From Lachnospiraceae bacterium (GTDB lineage: Bacteria; Bacillota; Clostridia; Lachnospirales; Lachnospiraceae), in assembly GCA_017396675.1 (NCBI GenBank), contig JAFQLB010000014.1, positions 1-38,208 on the forward strand: a stretch of DNA of 38,208 bases, given 5' to 3'. Of this stretch, positions 1-8,165 are shown in pieces. Positions within the stretch are counted from its first letter, which is position 1, and every line of letters starts with the position of its first letter. The notes under the pieces are model-generated. The model had not been told where the DNA came from and made no database searches. It saw only the letters and a list, made by a program, of their open reading frames with translations. Position numbers and translations under genes: made by a program.

Positions 1-2
1 AG

Positions 3-920
3 TGGGATGTGACAGGGCAGTGGAAGCTTCTTGGAGAAAAGAGCATCCGCATGGTGATTTGGGATACACCCGAATATCCCCGGCGTCTGTACGGGATTCC
101 GGACGCGCCTCTGATCCTCTACGAAAAGGGTCTGCCCTATCGGAATGAGGGGATTTCAGTAGCAGTCATCGGAGCCAGAAACTGTTCTTCCTACGGTAGT
201 CTGGCTGCAAAGGAGCTGGGCAGATATCTGGCAGAAGCCTCTATAACCGTAGTCAGCGGCATGGCTTTGGGTGTGGATGGCATCAGCCAATGGGCGACAT
301 TGGAGGCGGGAGGCTATTCCGTGGGTCTGTTGGGCAGCGGGGTGGAACATTGCTACCCAAAAGAGAATTACAGGCTCTATCAGCGTCTTCTGAAGGAGGG
401 AACCGTAGTTTCGGAGTATCCTATTCAGGCAGAGCCGCGGGCGGGGAATTTTCCCAGAAGAAACCGGCTGATCAGTGGACTGGCGGATATCGTGGCAGTG
501 GTGGAGGCCAGAGAAAAAAGCGGCACGCTGATCACCGTGGATATGGCACTGGAGCAGGGAAGAGATGTATACGCCATGCCGGGACGGATCACGGATGTGT
601 TAAGTCGGGGGTGCAATCAGCTGATTCGACAGGGCGCAGGAATCCTGATGTCTCCCAGAGAATTTGTGGAGGAGCTGCTGCAGCTTCCGGGAAAGGGCGA
701 TACACAGCTGAAAAAAGGAGAGGAGCCCGCGTTTTCCGACAGAGAACGACAGCTTTTTGAACTGCTGGAGCCCTTTCCGATCTCCTTTGAACTGCTTTTT
801 CAAAAGGCAAAAGAACAGGGAATCCGGGGGACACAGGGAGAACTCCTGGAGGAACTGCTGCAGCTTTGCATCAGGAAAAAGGCATATCAGAAGGACGGAT
901 ATTTTTTCAGGGAACTATAG
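3..920 (+). CDS. dprA: DNA processing protein DprA, 5' end outside window
   Basis: DprA binds incoming single-stranded DNA and loads RecA onto it during natural transformation. The reading frame is open to the left edge, so the N-terminal part is missing; a GTG at 9 is in frame but is probably not the true start. The visible part holds the Rossmann-like core (IGARNCSSYG, SGMALGVDG, GNFPRRNRLISGL and EKSGTLITVDMALEQGRDVY) and a C-terminal winged-helix segment over about the last 60 residues. DprA proteins are usually near 360 residues, so roughly 50 to 60 are lost. In many Firmicutes topA follows dprA, but here a lactate dehydrogenase follows. The family call is firm. Confidence 0.93.
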   Translation, partial: WDVTGQWKLLGEKSIRMVIWDTPEYPRRLYGIPDAPLILYEKGLPYRNEGISVAVIGARNCSSYGSLAAKELGRYLAEASITVVSGMALGVDGISQWATLEAGGYSVGLLGSGVEHCYPKENYRLYQRLLKEGTVVSEYPIQAEPRAGNFPRRNRLISGLADIVAVVEAREKSGTLITVDMALEQGRDVYAMPGRITDVLSRGCNQLIRQGAGILMSPREFVEELLQLPGKGDTQLKKGEEPAFSDRERQLFELLEPFPISFELLFQKAKEQGIRGTQGELLEELLQLCIRKKAYQKDGYFFREL

Positions 921-1017
921 TACAATTTCAGAGGCTTAGGTGCGATCCCAAGTGGGAATACATTTCAGGAAACCGCATATACTAAATTCCACAACAAAAT
1001 ATGGAAGGAAGGCGGCA

Positions 1018-2007
1018 ATGAAAAGAATAGCTTTTTTTGATACCAAGGCATATGATAAGGAATGGTTCGACGCCTGCAATCAGGAGCGATTTGAGATAGA
1101 ATATTATGAAAGTAAGCTGACGGCCAAAACGGTGGGTCTGGCTGCGGGAGCCGATGCCGTTTGTGCCTTTGTCAATGACGATCTGAGTGCCGGAGTCCTG
1201 GGACGCCTGAAGGAGATGAAGGTTTCCGTAATCGCCATGCGCTGTGCGGGATTTTCCAATATTGATTTTAAAGCTCTGGGGGAGGGTATGAGGGTAGTCA
1301 GAGTACCGGCCTATTCACCCTATGCGGTAGCGGAATTTGCCATGGGAATGCTGTTGTCCGTCAATCGCAAGCTGCACAAGGCCTACAACAGAACGAGAGA
1401 TTTCAATTATAATATCAACGGACTGACCGGTATGGATCTGTACGGCAAAACGGTGGGAGTGATTGGAACAGGTAAGATCGGACAGGTCTTTATTTCTATT
1501 TGCCGGGGATTTGGAATGAAGGTGCTGGCCTATGACCCGTACCCCAATGGGAAACTGGATTGTGACTATGTGGAGCTAAACCGCCTGTTTCGGGAGAGTG
1601 ATGTGATCTCTCTTCACTGTCCTCTGACGGAACAGACCAGGCATCTGGTCAACGCAGAGGCAATCGCAGAAATGAAGTCCCATACCATTTTGATCAATAC
1701 TTCCAGAGGCGGGCTTATCGAAAGCCGGGCTCTGCTGAATGCGCTGCAGGAAAAGCGGATCGGGGGAGCCGGGTTGGATGTATATGAAGAGGAGGCAGAG
1801 TGGTTTTTTGAGGATCATTCCACGGAGGGTATCGTGGATGATATCCTTTCCCTGCTGACGGTACTGCCCAATGTATTGGTAACATCCCATCAGGCTTTTC
1901 TGACAGAGGAGGCACTGCGCAATATCGCGCTTATAACATTGCAGAATCTGGAGGATTATTTTGCCGGAAAGCCACTTGTGAATGAAGTGCTTCCCGCAAT
2001 GAAATAA
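1018..2007 (+). CDS. ldhA: D-lactate dehydrogenase (2-hydroxyacid dehydrogenase)
   Basis: NAD-dependent reduction of pyruvate to D-lactate in the cytoplasm, a fermentative NADH sink. The 329-residue protein has the family layout: split catalytic domain, NAD-binding fold with VGVIGTGKIG near residue 145, catalytic Arg230 in NTSRGG, an acidic residue near 257 in DVYEEE, and His291 in TSHQAFLTEEAL. The frame is open further upstream (to 940), but ATG 1018 is chosen because an AGGAAGG ribosome site lies just before it and the protein then starts at the family motif KRIAFFDTKAYD. A close TATACT box at 978-983 may be a -10, but I see no convincing -35. A strong hairpin follows the stop. Confidence 0.93.
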   Translation: MKRIAFFDTKAYDKEWFDACNQERFEIEYYESKLTAKTVGLAAGADAVCAFVNDDLSAGVLGRLKEMKVSVIAMRCAGFSNIDFKALGEGMRVVRVPAYSPYAVAEFAMGMLLSVNRKLHKAYNRTRDFNYNINGLTGMDLYGKTVGVIGTGKIGQVFISICRGFGMKVLAYDPYPNGKLDCDYVELNRLFRESDVISLHCPLTEQTRHLVNAEAIAEMKSHTILINTSRGGLIESRALLNALQEKRIGGAGLDVYEEEAEWFFEDHSTEGIVDDILSLLTVLPNVLVTSHQAFLTEEALRNIALITLQNLEDYFAGKPLVNEVLPAMK

Positions 2008-2053
2008 GCAAATCCGAACCTGATGCATGGGCCGAGACAGGTTCGGATTTGCT
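2007..2053. terminator. 16-bp perfect hairpin between convergent genes
   Basis: AGCAAATCCGAACCTG at 2007-2022 is the exact reverse complement of 2038-2053, with a 15-nt loop. It starts within the ldhA stop codon and lies between convergent genes. The T-tract is poor on both sides, so termination is likely but its efficiency is uncertain. Confidence 0.7.
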
Positions 2054-2091
2054 GTTATCTAAGGTAAAGCATATACGGTGCTTTAAAAAGC

Positions 2092-2763
2092 TCAGGAATT
2101 CCCCTGAATCAGTGCCACGCCTTCCTCCAGCGCCTCCAGGTTCAGCGCACCCTGACCTCTTGCCACCAGATACCCCTCCGAATTAATAAAATAGGTAGAG
2201 GGAATGGCGCTTATGCCATAGGTGGCGGCGGCGTCACTCTCCGTATCGTAATAGACGGGGAAGGTATAGCCGTTGTCGGTGATAAAGGAGGTGGCTTTCT
2301 CCACCGTTTCCTGACCGCCGTCGGTGAGATTGACCATAACGAAATGAACCTCATCTCCATACTCGCCGTAGGCAGTTTCAAAGTCGGGCATTTCCATCTG
2401 ACAGGGACCGCACCAGCTGGCCCAGAAATTTAAAATCACGGGCTTCCCCTCAAAGGAGGAGAGCTTATGTTCGTTTCCGTCCGCGTCGTAGACCGTAAAG
2501 TCGGGTGCAGGAGTCAGCTCTGACTCGGCTTCTTCGGAGCTGTTATCTGCGGCCTCCTGCGCTGATGCGTCCGTGGACTCCTCCTGTGCTTGTGCGCTTT
2601 CTCCGCTGTCATCGGTTCCCGCGGCTTCCTGCTGTGCGGCAGGATCCACTGCCAGAGAAGGTCCGGCCACACTGCCGCTTAGATTCTCATACAAGACAAA
2701 GGCGGCGCCCAGCACAAGGACCAGCCCCAGGGTAATGATCAATACAATTTTTTTCTGTTTCAT
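2092..2763 (-). CDS. Membrane-anchored TlpA/ResA-like thioredoxin
   Basis: Probable extracytoplasmic thiol-disulfide oxidoreductase. Residues 6-25 form one hydrophobic anchor after a Lys-rich start. There is no lipobox Cys, so it looks like a signal-anchored protein and not a lipoprotein. Residues 40-82 are a low-complexity linker rich in Ala, Ser, Glu and Asp. The thioredoxin/AhpC-TSA domain fills the rest, with the active site WASWCGPC (Cys118 and Cys121) followed by a cis-Pro region SAIPSTYF. It lies 32 bp behind the superoxide reductase gene and is probably cotranscribed with it. Its substrate cannot be read from sequence. Confidence 0.88.
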   Translation of the reverse strand: MKQKKIVLIITLGLVLVLGAAFVLYENLSGSVAGPSLAVDPAAQQEAAGTDDSGESAQAQEESTDASAQEAADNSSEEAESELTPAPDFTVYDADGNEHKLSSFEGKPVILNFWASWCGPCQMEMPDFETAYGEYGDEVHFVMVNLTDGGQETVEKATSFITDNGYTFPVYYDTESDAAATYGISAIPSTYFINSEGYLVARGQGALNLEALEEGVALIQGNS

Positions 2764-2795
2764 ATCGGTACCTTTCTGTTTGGTGTGGGCGTCTT

Positions 2796-3170
2796 TTATG
2801 CTTTCCAGAGACTGTGAAGATTACAGTATTCGTAAACGGCAACCACGCTTTCACCCTCCGCCAGTACAAAATCAGCCTTGGGAGGCTGACCGGGCTGCAG
2901 CTCCTTGATCTGGCTGCCATTGGTGGTTTCCAAAGCGATCCACTGGATATAGTGCTCGGGAAGCATGGGATGCTCTACATCGCCCACCGTAACGTGCACC
3001 GTGCTGCCGTCTACGGTATAAACGGGAACGTGCTTTTCAGTGGCTCCGTCGGAGGTTCCGGGAATCAGCTCCGTCATCTTCTGACCGCAGCACATGACGG
3101 GAACACCCTTATCCTGTACCATGGCAACTATATTTTTGCAATGCTCACAAATCAGAAATTTCTGTTTCAT
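2796..3170 (-). CDS. dfx: Desulfoferrodoxin (superoxide reductase)
   Basis: Reduces superoxide to peroxide without making oxygen, a defence typical of anaerobes. The 124-residue protein has both iron sites. The N-terminal desulforedoxin centre is Cys8, Cys11, Cys27 and Cys28; the catalytic centre has His47, His67, His73, Cys116 and His119, matching the His4-Cys pattern of 2Fe-type desulfoferrodoxins. ATG at 3170 is chosen over a longer frame because AAGGAG precedes it and the protein then starts right before the CxxC motif. It stands upstream of the TlpA-like gene, so the pair looks like a redox-stress unit. Confidence 0.96.
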   Translation of the reverse strand: MKQKFLICEHCKNIVAMVQDKGVPVMCCGQKMTELIPGTSDGATEKHVPVYTVDGSTVHVTVGDVEHPMLPEHYIQWIALETTNGSQIKELQPGQPPKADFVLAEGESVVAVYEYCNLHSLWKA

Positions 3171-3250
3171 AATCCATTTCTCCTTTACATTAGGATACGA
3201 AGTATACGACGGTACTTCCTGTCGTGCCTTCAGGATATCTTCTGCATCGG

Positions 3251-3275
3251 AAAAAATCTGTGACTTTGTCACGGA
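3251..3275 (-). terminator. Intrinsic terminator of the pilus-gene run
   Basis: Read on the minus strand, an 8-bp stem (TCCGTGAC / GTCACAGA, one G-U pair) with an AAA loop is followed at once by six T. It lies about 20 bp past the pilT-like stop and before the superoxide reductase gene. Confidence 0.6.
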
Positions 3276-3295
3276 GGCGAGCGTATCTGAATCCC

Positions 3296-4354
3296 TTACC
3301 CCATTTTCTTCTTCATCATATCCGCATTTACGGCGTAGGTGAGTGCCGTTTCCCGACTGATCCGGTTCTCTTTATACAGTCTCAGGAGGCTGGCATCCAT
3401 GGAAATCATGCCGGCACTGTTGGAGGAATAGATAATGCCCTCCAATTGCGGGATTTTGTTTTCACGAATGATATTGCGGATGGCGGGATTGACTACCATG
3501 ATCTCAAAGGCGGGAACCACGGAATCATCCAGGGTGGGAACCAACTGCTGGGAAACCACGGCAGTCAGTACCATGGAGAGCTGTACGGCAATCTGGCGTT
3601 GCTGATTGGCAGGAAAAACATCAATGATACGATCAATGGTATTGGCTGCGCCGATGGTATGCAGCGTGGAAAACAGCAGATGTCCCGTCTCGGCGGCTGT
3701 CATGGCCACTTCGATGGTTTCATAGTCCCTCATTTCTCCCAGCAGGATGACGTCGGGACTTTGCCGCAGAGCAGCCCGCAGGGCAGTGACATAGTTTTCC
3801 GTATCCACGTTAATCTCCCGCTGACTGACAATGCTCTGGGCATGGCGATGAAGAAATTCCAGAGGATCCTCCAGGGTAATGATATGATCCTTTCTGGTTT
3901 TGTTGATATGGTCAATGATACAGGCCAGAGTGGTGGATTTGCCGCTTCCGGCAGAGCCTGTGATCAGAATCATGCCCTTCTTGTGCTCACCCAATCGTAT
4001 GATCTGCTCCGGAATTCCCAGATCCCAGGGATTGGGAAGATCAAAGGTGATGATACGAATGACGGCAGAGTAGGCTCCCCTCTGCTTGTAGGAGCTGACT
4101 CGAAAACGGGAGAGACCCTGAATGGCAAAGGAAAAATCGTCGTCCCCCGCCGTCTCCAGCAGATTGATGTTGCGCCGGTCTGCCAGAGCGTATATTTCCT
4201 TCAGCAAATCATTGGTCTGGGGAGGAAGGAGCCTGTCGTCCCCCAGCTGCCAGATGACACCGTTTTTTCGGATGGAAACGGGCAGACCTGCCACGATAAA
4301 AACGTCAGAGGCTTTGGCACTGACGGCATGTTGTAAAATTGTCCGGATATCCAT
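3296..4354 (-). CDS. pilT: PilT-type type IV pilus ATPase
   Basis: Cytoplasmic hexameric ATPase of the PilT/GspE family, normally driving pilus retraction. The 352-residue protein has the N-terminal PAS-like fold (about 1-100), Walker A GSAGSGKST near residue 135, the Asp box ITLEDPLEF, Walker B DVILLGEMRD and the His box STLHT. Length and the absence of a long N-domain or zinc Cys cluster fit PilT, not PilB. ATG 4354 is preferred to GTG 4363 because AGAAGGTGG sits five bases before it. It is the last gene of the run and starts 12 bp after the preceding stop. No assembly ATPase is visible nearby, so its motor role may be atypical. Confidence 0.9.
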   Translation of the reverse strand: MDIRTILQHAVSAKASDVFIVAGLPVSIRKNGVIWQLGDDRLLPPQTNDLLKEIYALADRRNINLLETAGDDDFSFAIQGLSRFRVSSYKQRGAYSAVIRIITFDLPNPWDLGIPEQIIRLGEHKKGMILITGSAGSGKSTTLACIIDHINKTRKDHIITLEDPLEFLHRHAQSIVSQREINVDTENYVTALRAALRQSPDVILLGEMRDYETIEVAMTAAETGHLLFSTLHTIGAANTIDRIIDVFPANQQRQIAVQLSMVLTAVVSQQLVPTLDDSVVPAFEIMVVNPAIRNIIRENKIPQLEGIIYSSNSAGMISMDASLLRLYKENRISRETALTYAVNADMMKKKMG

Positions 4355-4366
4355 AAAGACCACCTT

Positions 4367-4825
4367 CTAGTCGACCGGTACGGTCGCCCATTTTTCAATT
4401 GTATATAATTCCCGGATCGGCTGATCCGAATCCGTATCATGAGGAGACCGGAGAGCAAGCTCCACCTCCAGAGTCTGACTGTCATTGACCGGTATCCGGA
4501 AAGCGACACGGCGGTCGCTGTAGGTCAGAAGATCGGAGAGTTCCGATACCTTGCCTGCCTGTTCAAAAAAGGCCTGCGTATTCTCTGTGGTTTGTGCCGT
4601 TTCCATCAGAAAAGCGTGGAGCTTGGCCAGCTGCAGCTGTGCCTGATTGCAGGCGGTGTAGTACTCTGTCTTGCGCTGCCCCATTTGATAACTGAAAGAA
4701 TAATCGCTTTTGGCGCTGGACAAGGACAGAGTGGCAAAGACAGCCATACACAGAATGATAAAAATAACCAGCAGGGAAGAGGCGCCCACATTCATGAAGG
4801 AAGCCTGTACTTTTTTATCTTTCAT
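4367..4825 (-). CDS. One-pass membrane protein of the pilus cluster
   Basis: 152 residues, not assigned to a named family. A short basic start (MKDKKVQASF) precedes one hydrophobic segment at about 15-36, and the rest is a soluble outward-facing domain with a predicted helical stretch near 45-95. There is no prepilin cleavage Gly followed by Glu at +5, so it is not an obvious prepilin. Its place directly after the prepilin gene, with an 11-bp overlap, suggests a PilX/GspK-like accessory or minor pseudopilin. The start follows GGAGG. Role inferred from position only. Confidence 0.75.
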   Translation of the reverse strand: MKDKKVQASFMNVGASSLLVIFIILCMAVFATLSLSSAKSDYSFSYQMGQRKTEYYTACNQAQLQLAKLHAFLMETAQTTENTQAFFEQAGKVSELSDLLTYSDRRVAFRIPVNDSQTLEVELALRSPHDTDSDQPIRELYTIEKWATVPVD

Positions 4826-5279
4826 GAAAGTCCTCCTTTTGCAGATGATGAATGACCTCCAGAGTATAGATGCTGTTTTCGTGGGACAGATCGATGACAC
4901 TGATATCAGCATACAACAGCGTGGTTTCTTTGGTCAATACCAGAGAAAGCGCGTAACTCCCCTGCTCGCGGAGACAGGGCTCCATCCGATCATTGTAATA
5001 TACGGTAAGAGAGGAAGCGTGTGCGGCCCAAAGACCTTCCGGATACATATCCTGCAGCCTTAGCCCCACGGTTTCACTGTCCGGAGAGGTGGTAATGGCT
5101 TCCGCAATGCCGGAGCATTCGCTGACAGCCAGATTCAAAGCCTGGGCCTGCTTACTCAAAAGATGAGATTTGACAAAAATCTGTACACAAACTGCACTGG
5201 CTACGGAAAAAAAGAAAATCGCAAAGATCAGCTCCATAAGAAATAAACCGGAAGATTGCGCTCTGTGTGTCTCCTTCAT
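4815..5279 (-). CDS. Type IV prepilin-like protein
   Basis: 154 residues with a class III signal: a short polar leader MKETHRAQSSG, then LFLME, giving the cleavage Gly at -1 and Glu at +5, and a hydrophobic helix to about residue 35. A prepilin peptidase should cut after Gly11 and N-methylate the new end. The C-terminal domain is unlike the major pilins I know, so this is probably a minor pilin or pseudopilin (GspI/PilV-like). Its ATG overlaps the stop of the DUF4860 gene, implying translational coupling. GGAGG is placed well before the start. Confidence 0.82.
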   Translation of the reverse strand: MKETHRAQSSGLFLMELIFAIFFFSVASAVCVQIFVKSHLLSKQAQALNLAVSECSGIAEAITTSPDSETVGLRLQDMYPEGLWAAHASSLTVYYNDRMEPCLREQGSYALSLVLTKETTLLYADISVIDLSHENSIYTLEVIHHLQKEDFHER

Positions 5280-5776
5280 AGATCCTCCTGTCTGCTTCGG
5301 ACTCCCACCAGAGTGGAAACACGAAGTCCGTGGGCATCGGTACAGGAAAGCCGAAGCAGCCCCCGATCCGTTTCTTCCATGGTGAAATCAGCCACAGCCA
5401 TGATGGTTTTTCCCATATCGGGAGTTACCGAAAGATCGGCATCGGCCAGAAGCTCCCGGAGCTCTCCCTGATGTGCATAGATATATGTGACATACCCGGT
5501 CCGGTCTCCCGAATGGGTCAGGATCAGGCAGTCAGAATCTCCCAGACGGCCCAACGACACACCCCTCGCGGTGTCGTTCTGATGTATTTTTTCCGCCACG
5601 TAGTTTAAGCAGGTACGGGAAGTGTTGTTCATGGCAGAGGATGTTATGATGGATCTGTAGATTCCCGTGGCCATCAGAATAACCGCCACGGCAGAAACGG
5701 CGAATACGAAAAATAATGCAATGGGAAACATCAGGTCAATCATATGCTTTCGCTGCTGATGAAACCGCATGGTCAT
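5276..5776 (-). CDS. DUF4860-type pilus-cluster protein
   Basis: 166 residues. A basic N-terminus (MTMRFHQQRKH) is followed by a hydrophobic helix at about 12-38 beginning MIDLMFPIALFF, which resembles DUF4860 proteins of Clostridia found among type II secretion and type IV pilus genes. The remainder looks like a beta-rich extracytoplasmic domain. Function is unknown; position and architecture suggest a minor pilin-like part (PilW/GspJ position). It overlaps the genes on both sides by ATGA-type junctions, so the genes are translated as a unit. Family assignment is from memory of the motif. Confidence 0.75.
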   Translation of the reverse strand: MTMRFHQQRKHMIDLMFPIALFFVFAVSAVAVILMATGIYRSIITSSAMNNTSRTCLNYVAEKIHQNDTARGVSLGRLGDSDCLILTHSGDRTGYVTYIYAHQGELRELLADADLSVTPDMGKTIMAVADFTMEETDRGLLRLSCTDAHGLRVSTLVGVRSRQEDL

Positions 5777-6099
5777 TCCTCCTCAATGATGGTGATATCA
5801 GGGAAAATGTTGCTTCCCTGAAGGCGGTAGTCTACAAAAAAACGTGCCTTGTCGTAAGTCAGTCCGTAGGCGTCCTCCAGAATTTCAAGATTTTCCGGAT
5901 AACGGCCCTCCAGAGCATAATAATGTACAATACTGCGCTGCAGAGCATTCTCTAAGCTTTCCCGCTGACGCTTTTGATTGCCTTCGGAAAGAGAAGAAAA
6001 GCCTACGTAAAAAAGCAGGATAAAGGCAGCAAACAGGCACAGAGAGATGAGAAACCTGCGGTCTGTCTGTGAGGTTTGCTGATACTGAAAACGTGCCAT
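5773..6099 (-). CDS. Small pilin-like membrane protein
   Basis: 108 residues: a polar start, one hydrophobic helix at about 15-35, then a helical stretch and YYALEGRYPENLEIL. The run YYALEGRYP resembles the segment where GspG-like pseudopilins leave the long helix, but the prepilin cleavage motif is missing. It lies between the platform protein and the DUF4860 gene, overlapping the latter by 4 bp. Probably an accessory pilus or secretion component; no named family recognised. Confidence 0.7.
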   Translation of the reverse strand: MARFQYQQTSQTDRRFLISLCLFAAFILLFYVGFSSLSEGNQKRQRESLENALQRSIVHYYALEGRYPENLEILEDAYGLTYDKARFFVDYRLQGSNIFPDITIIEEE

Positions 6100-6115
6100 A
6101 AGATGCTCCTTCCCA

Positions 6116-7171
6116 TCAAATGCTGGACATGATTCCCATAAGGGGCAGCATAACGGATAAAAGAATCACGCCTACGATCAGAGAAAGAGCGATTACAAGA
6201 GCAGGCTCCAGGGTGGCCAGCAGGCGGTTGATCCGATCATCCACCTCCTCCTGATAGAGAGAGGCAATGCTTTCCATGACCTTGTCCATATTGCCGGTTC
6301 TGGCGCCCAGGGAAGCCATGCGGGTGTAGACGCCGGAAAAGATGCCGGCTGCATGAATGGCTTCATAAAGATCGCTGCCTTCCTCCATTTTCTGATAGCA
6401 AATCTTCATTTTGGATTGAAAGAGAGGGTCCTCGTTTAACTCTCCCGCCAGATACAGGCTTTGCTGTGTGTCAAGACCGCTGCTGAGGGTGAGAGCCATA
6501 CCGCTGGCAAAGCGGCAGGCAGCCGTATTGGTATAAACGCGGCGCAGTGAGGGAATGCGATATCCCAGCTGCTGCAGTAATTTACGTCCCCCCGGGGTTC
6601 TGGCAGCGATAAAGAAAAAAGCCAGTATCACAACCAGAAGCACGGTAAGAACTGCGGAATACCGATGGATCACATTGCCGATATCCATAAGCAGCCTGGA
6701 AAAGCCGGTCATTTCCGTACCCAGCTGGATAAATACCTGATTGAAGATAGGCATGACCTCTACCAGCAATACAAGGATCACCACCACCATCATGGTGGCC
6801 ATGACCAGCGGATACGTCACGGCACTGCGGATACTCTTGGCAATGGAATTCTCTCTGGCATAGTGAGAGGCCAGATGTACCATAACCTCGTCCAGTGTAC
6901 CGGTCCTTTCTGCCAGCTCCGTCATTTTCAGAAGATAGGAAGGGAACAGTCCGGTGGATTCCAATGCTTCGTGGAAGCTGCCGCTTTCCAGAAGCTTGTC
7001 ATAGATCAACTGCAGAATCTCCTTGTCCTGTGCGCTCTGTGCATCCTCCAGCATAATGGAGATGCCTTCCACGGAAGAAATGCCGGACGTCAGGATCAGT
7101 GCGATCTGTTCGCAGAAGCCGGAAATCTCCGAATTGGAAAAAGGGGTATTGAGAGTACGTTTCCCGGTCAT
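6116..7171 (-). CDS. pilC: PilC/GspF inner-membrane platform protein
   Basis: Membrane platform on which type IV pilus or type II secretion ATPases act. The 351-residue protein has two T2SSF domains: one starting about residue 13 with FCEQIALILTSGISSVEG, the second about residue 216 with CRFASGMALTLSSGLD. Hydrophobic segments lie near 120-140, 170-195 and the C-terminus, where LEPALVIALSLIVGVI matches the family ending. Full family length is nearer 400; the N-terminus is compact. It sits 18 bp downstream of the transglutaminase gene, so both are probably on one transcript. Confidence 0.92.
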   Translation of the reverse strand: MTGKRTLNTPFSNSEISGFCEQIALILTSGISSVEGISIMLEDAQSAQDKEILQLIYDKLLESGSFHEALESTGLFPSYLLKMTELAERTGTLDEVMVHLASHYARENSIAKSIRSAVTYPLVMATMMVVVILVLLVEVMPIFNQVFIQLGTEMTGFSRLLMDIGNVIHRYSAVLTVLLVVILAFFFIAARTPGGRKLLQQLGYRIPSLRRVYTNTAACRFASGMALTLSSGLDTQQSLYLAGELNEDPLFQSKMKICYQKMEEGSDLYEAIHAAGIFSGVYTRMASLGARTGNMDKVMESIASLYQEEVDDRINRLLATLEPALVIALSLIVGVILLSVMLPLMGIMSSI

Positions 7172-7189
7172 AGATAACCTCCTGTAAAT

Positions 7190-8134
7190 TCAATAGTAAT
7201 ACTTGACGGTATAATTGGAGCCGTCACCGATATATTTCTCCACAGCCCGGCTGTCGTTGCCGGCAGCCAGCGTGGGATCCATCAGTGACCAGCTGTGGCC
7301 GTTAAACTCTATGATGTTGTCCACCCAGCCAATCTCTGCCAGATAGACACTGATCCAGGCGTGGTAGGCCCTGCCCGAATACCCTACCTCCAGACGGGTG
7401 GGGATCCCCTGAGAACGCAGAAGAGAGGTCATCAGAGCGGCATAATCAAAACAGATACCGCTGCCGTTTTGCAGAGTCAGATCGATGTCCGGGATATAGT
7501 CAAGAGGTATATTTTCCGCCAGATTGGTTTCGTAGGCAATATTTTCGATGATATAGTGATAGACCTTTTCCACATAATCCAAATCCCCGTAGGCAGTGTC
7601 GGACAGCTCTATACCCAGTTGTACCGCATCGGAATCGGAAGTGTACCAGGCATACTGGTTGGGATACAAAAAAGGCAGGAATTCATCGCCTACGGAAACA
7701 GACAGATCCTGAGAAAAAATCAGGGCGTACAAATCGTCGGAGACGTGCTCCAAAACATCAATGTGATAACTGCCGTTTCCACCGGAAAGAGGAAAGGTTT
7801 CATACTCGCTGCCAAGCAGTGTATAGGTGTAGGTTACGCTGCCCGGATCGGTAATCTGTATCTTGGCCTTGTCGCAGCTGCCGCTGTAGCGGATCATGAC
7901 GTAGCCGTCGGAGGTATGGGAGGCGTCGATGGAAGCAAGCTCATTTTCATAAAGGTCACTGCCGGAAGCTTCCGGCAGCAGAAAGCTGTGCAGTGTCTGC
8001 CGGGGCTTGGCGTTCTCAGAAGGAGGGGAGGGAGCAGAGGAAGTTTCAGAGGTCTCCCCGCCACATCCGGAGAGGCAGAAGGAGAGCAGGAAAAGAGAAA
8101 AAACTCCCCACAGCTTTAAGCGTATTCTGCGCAT
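7190..8134 (-). CDS. Transglutaminase-like lipoprotein
   Basis: 314 residues. The N-terminus is a lipoprotein signal with lipobox LSGC (Cys24), followed by a Ser/Pro/Glu linker. The C-terminal half is a transglutaminase-like cysteine peptidase fold with GSGICFDYAALMTSLLRSQG (nucleophile Cys), AYHAWISVY (His) and SLMDPTLAAG (Asp). The protein should sit outside the membrane. Known relatives act as proteases or cross-linkers; the true activity is not readable here. Its place between a sigma/anti-sigma-like pair and the pilus genes suggests processing or cross-linking of surface parts. Confidence 0.88.
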   Translation of the reverse strand: MRRIRLKLWGVFSLFLLSFCLSGCGGETSETSSAPSPPSENAKPRQTLHSFLLPEASGSDLYENELASIDASHTSDGYVMIRYSGSCDKAKIQITDPGSVTYTYTLLGSEYETFPLSGGNGSYHIDVLEHVSDDLYALIFSQDLSVSVGDEFLPFLYPNQYAWYTSDSDAVQLGIELSDTAYGDLDYVEKVYHYIIENIAYETNLAENIPLDYIPDIDLTLQNGSGICFDYAALMTSLLRSQGIPTRLEVGYSGRAYHAWISVYLAEIGWVDNIIEFNGHSWSLMDPTLAAGNDSRAVEKYIGDGSNYTVKYYY

Positions 8135-8165
8135 TTTTCCATCACCTCCTTGTGGTTTGCTTATA

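Noticed and set aside
3224..4336. 370-residue plus-strand frame across the pilT-like gene
   Set aside because: The minus-strand frame has full PilT motifs with ribosome site and fits the gene run.
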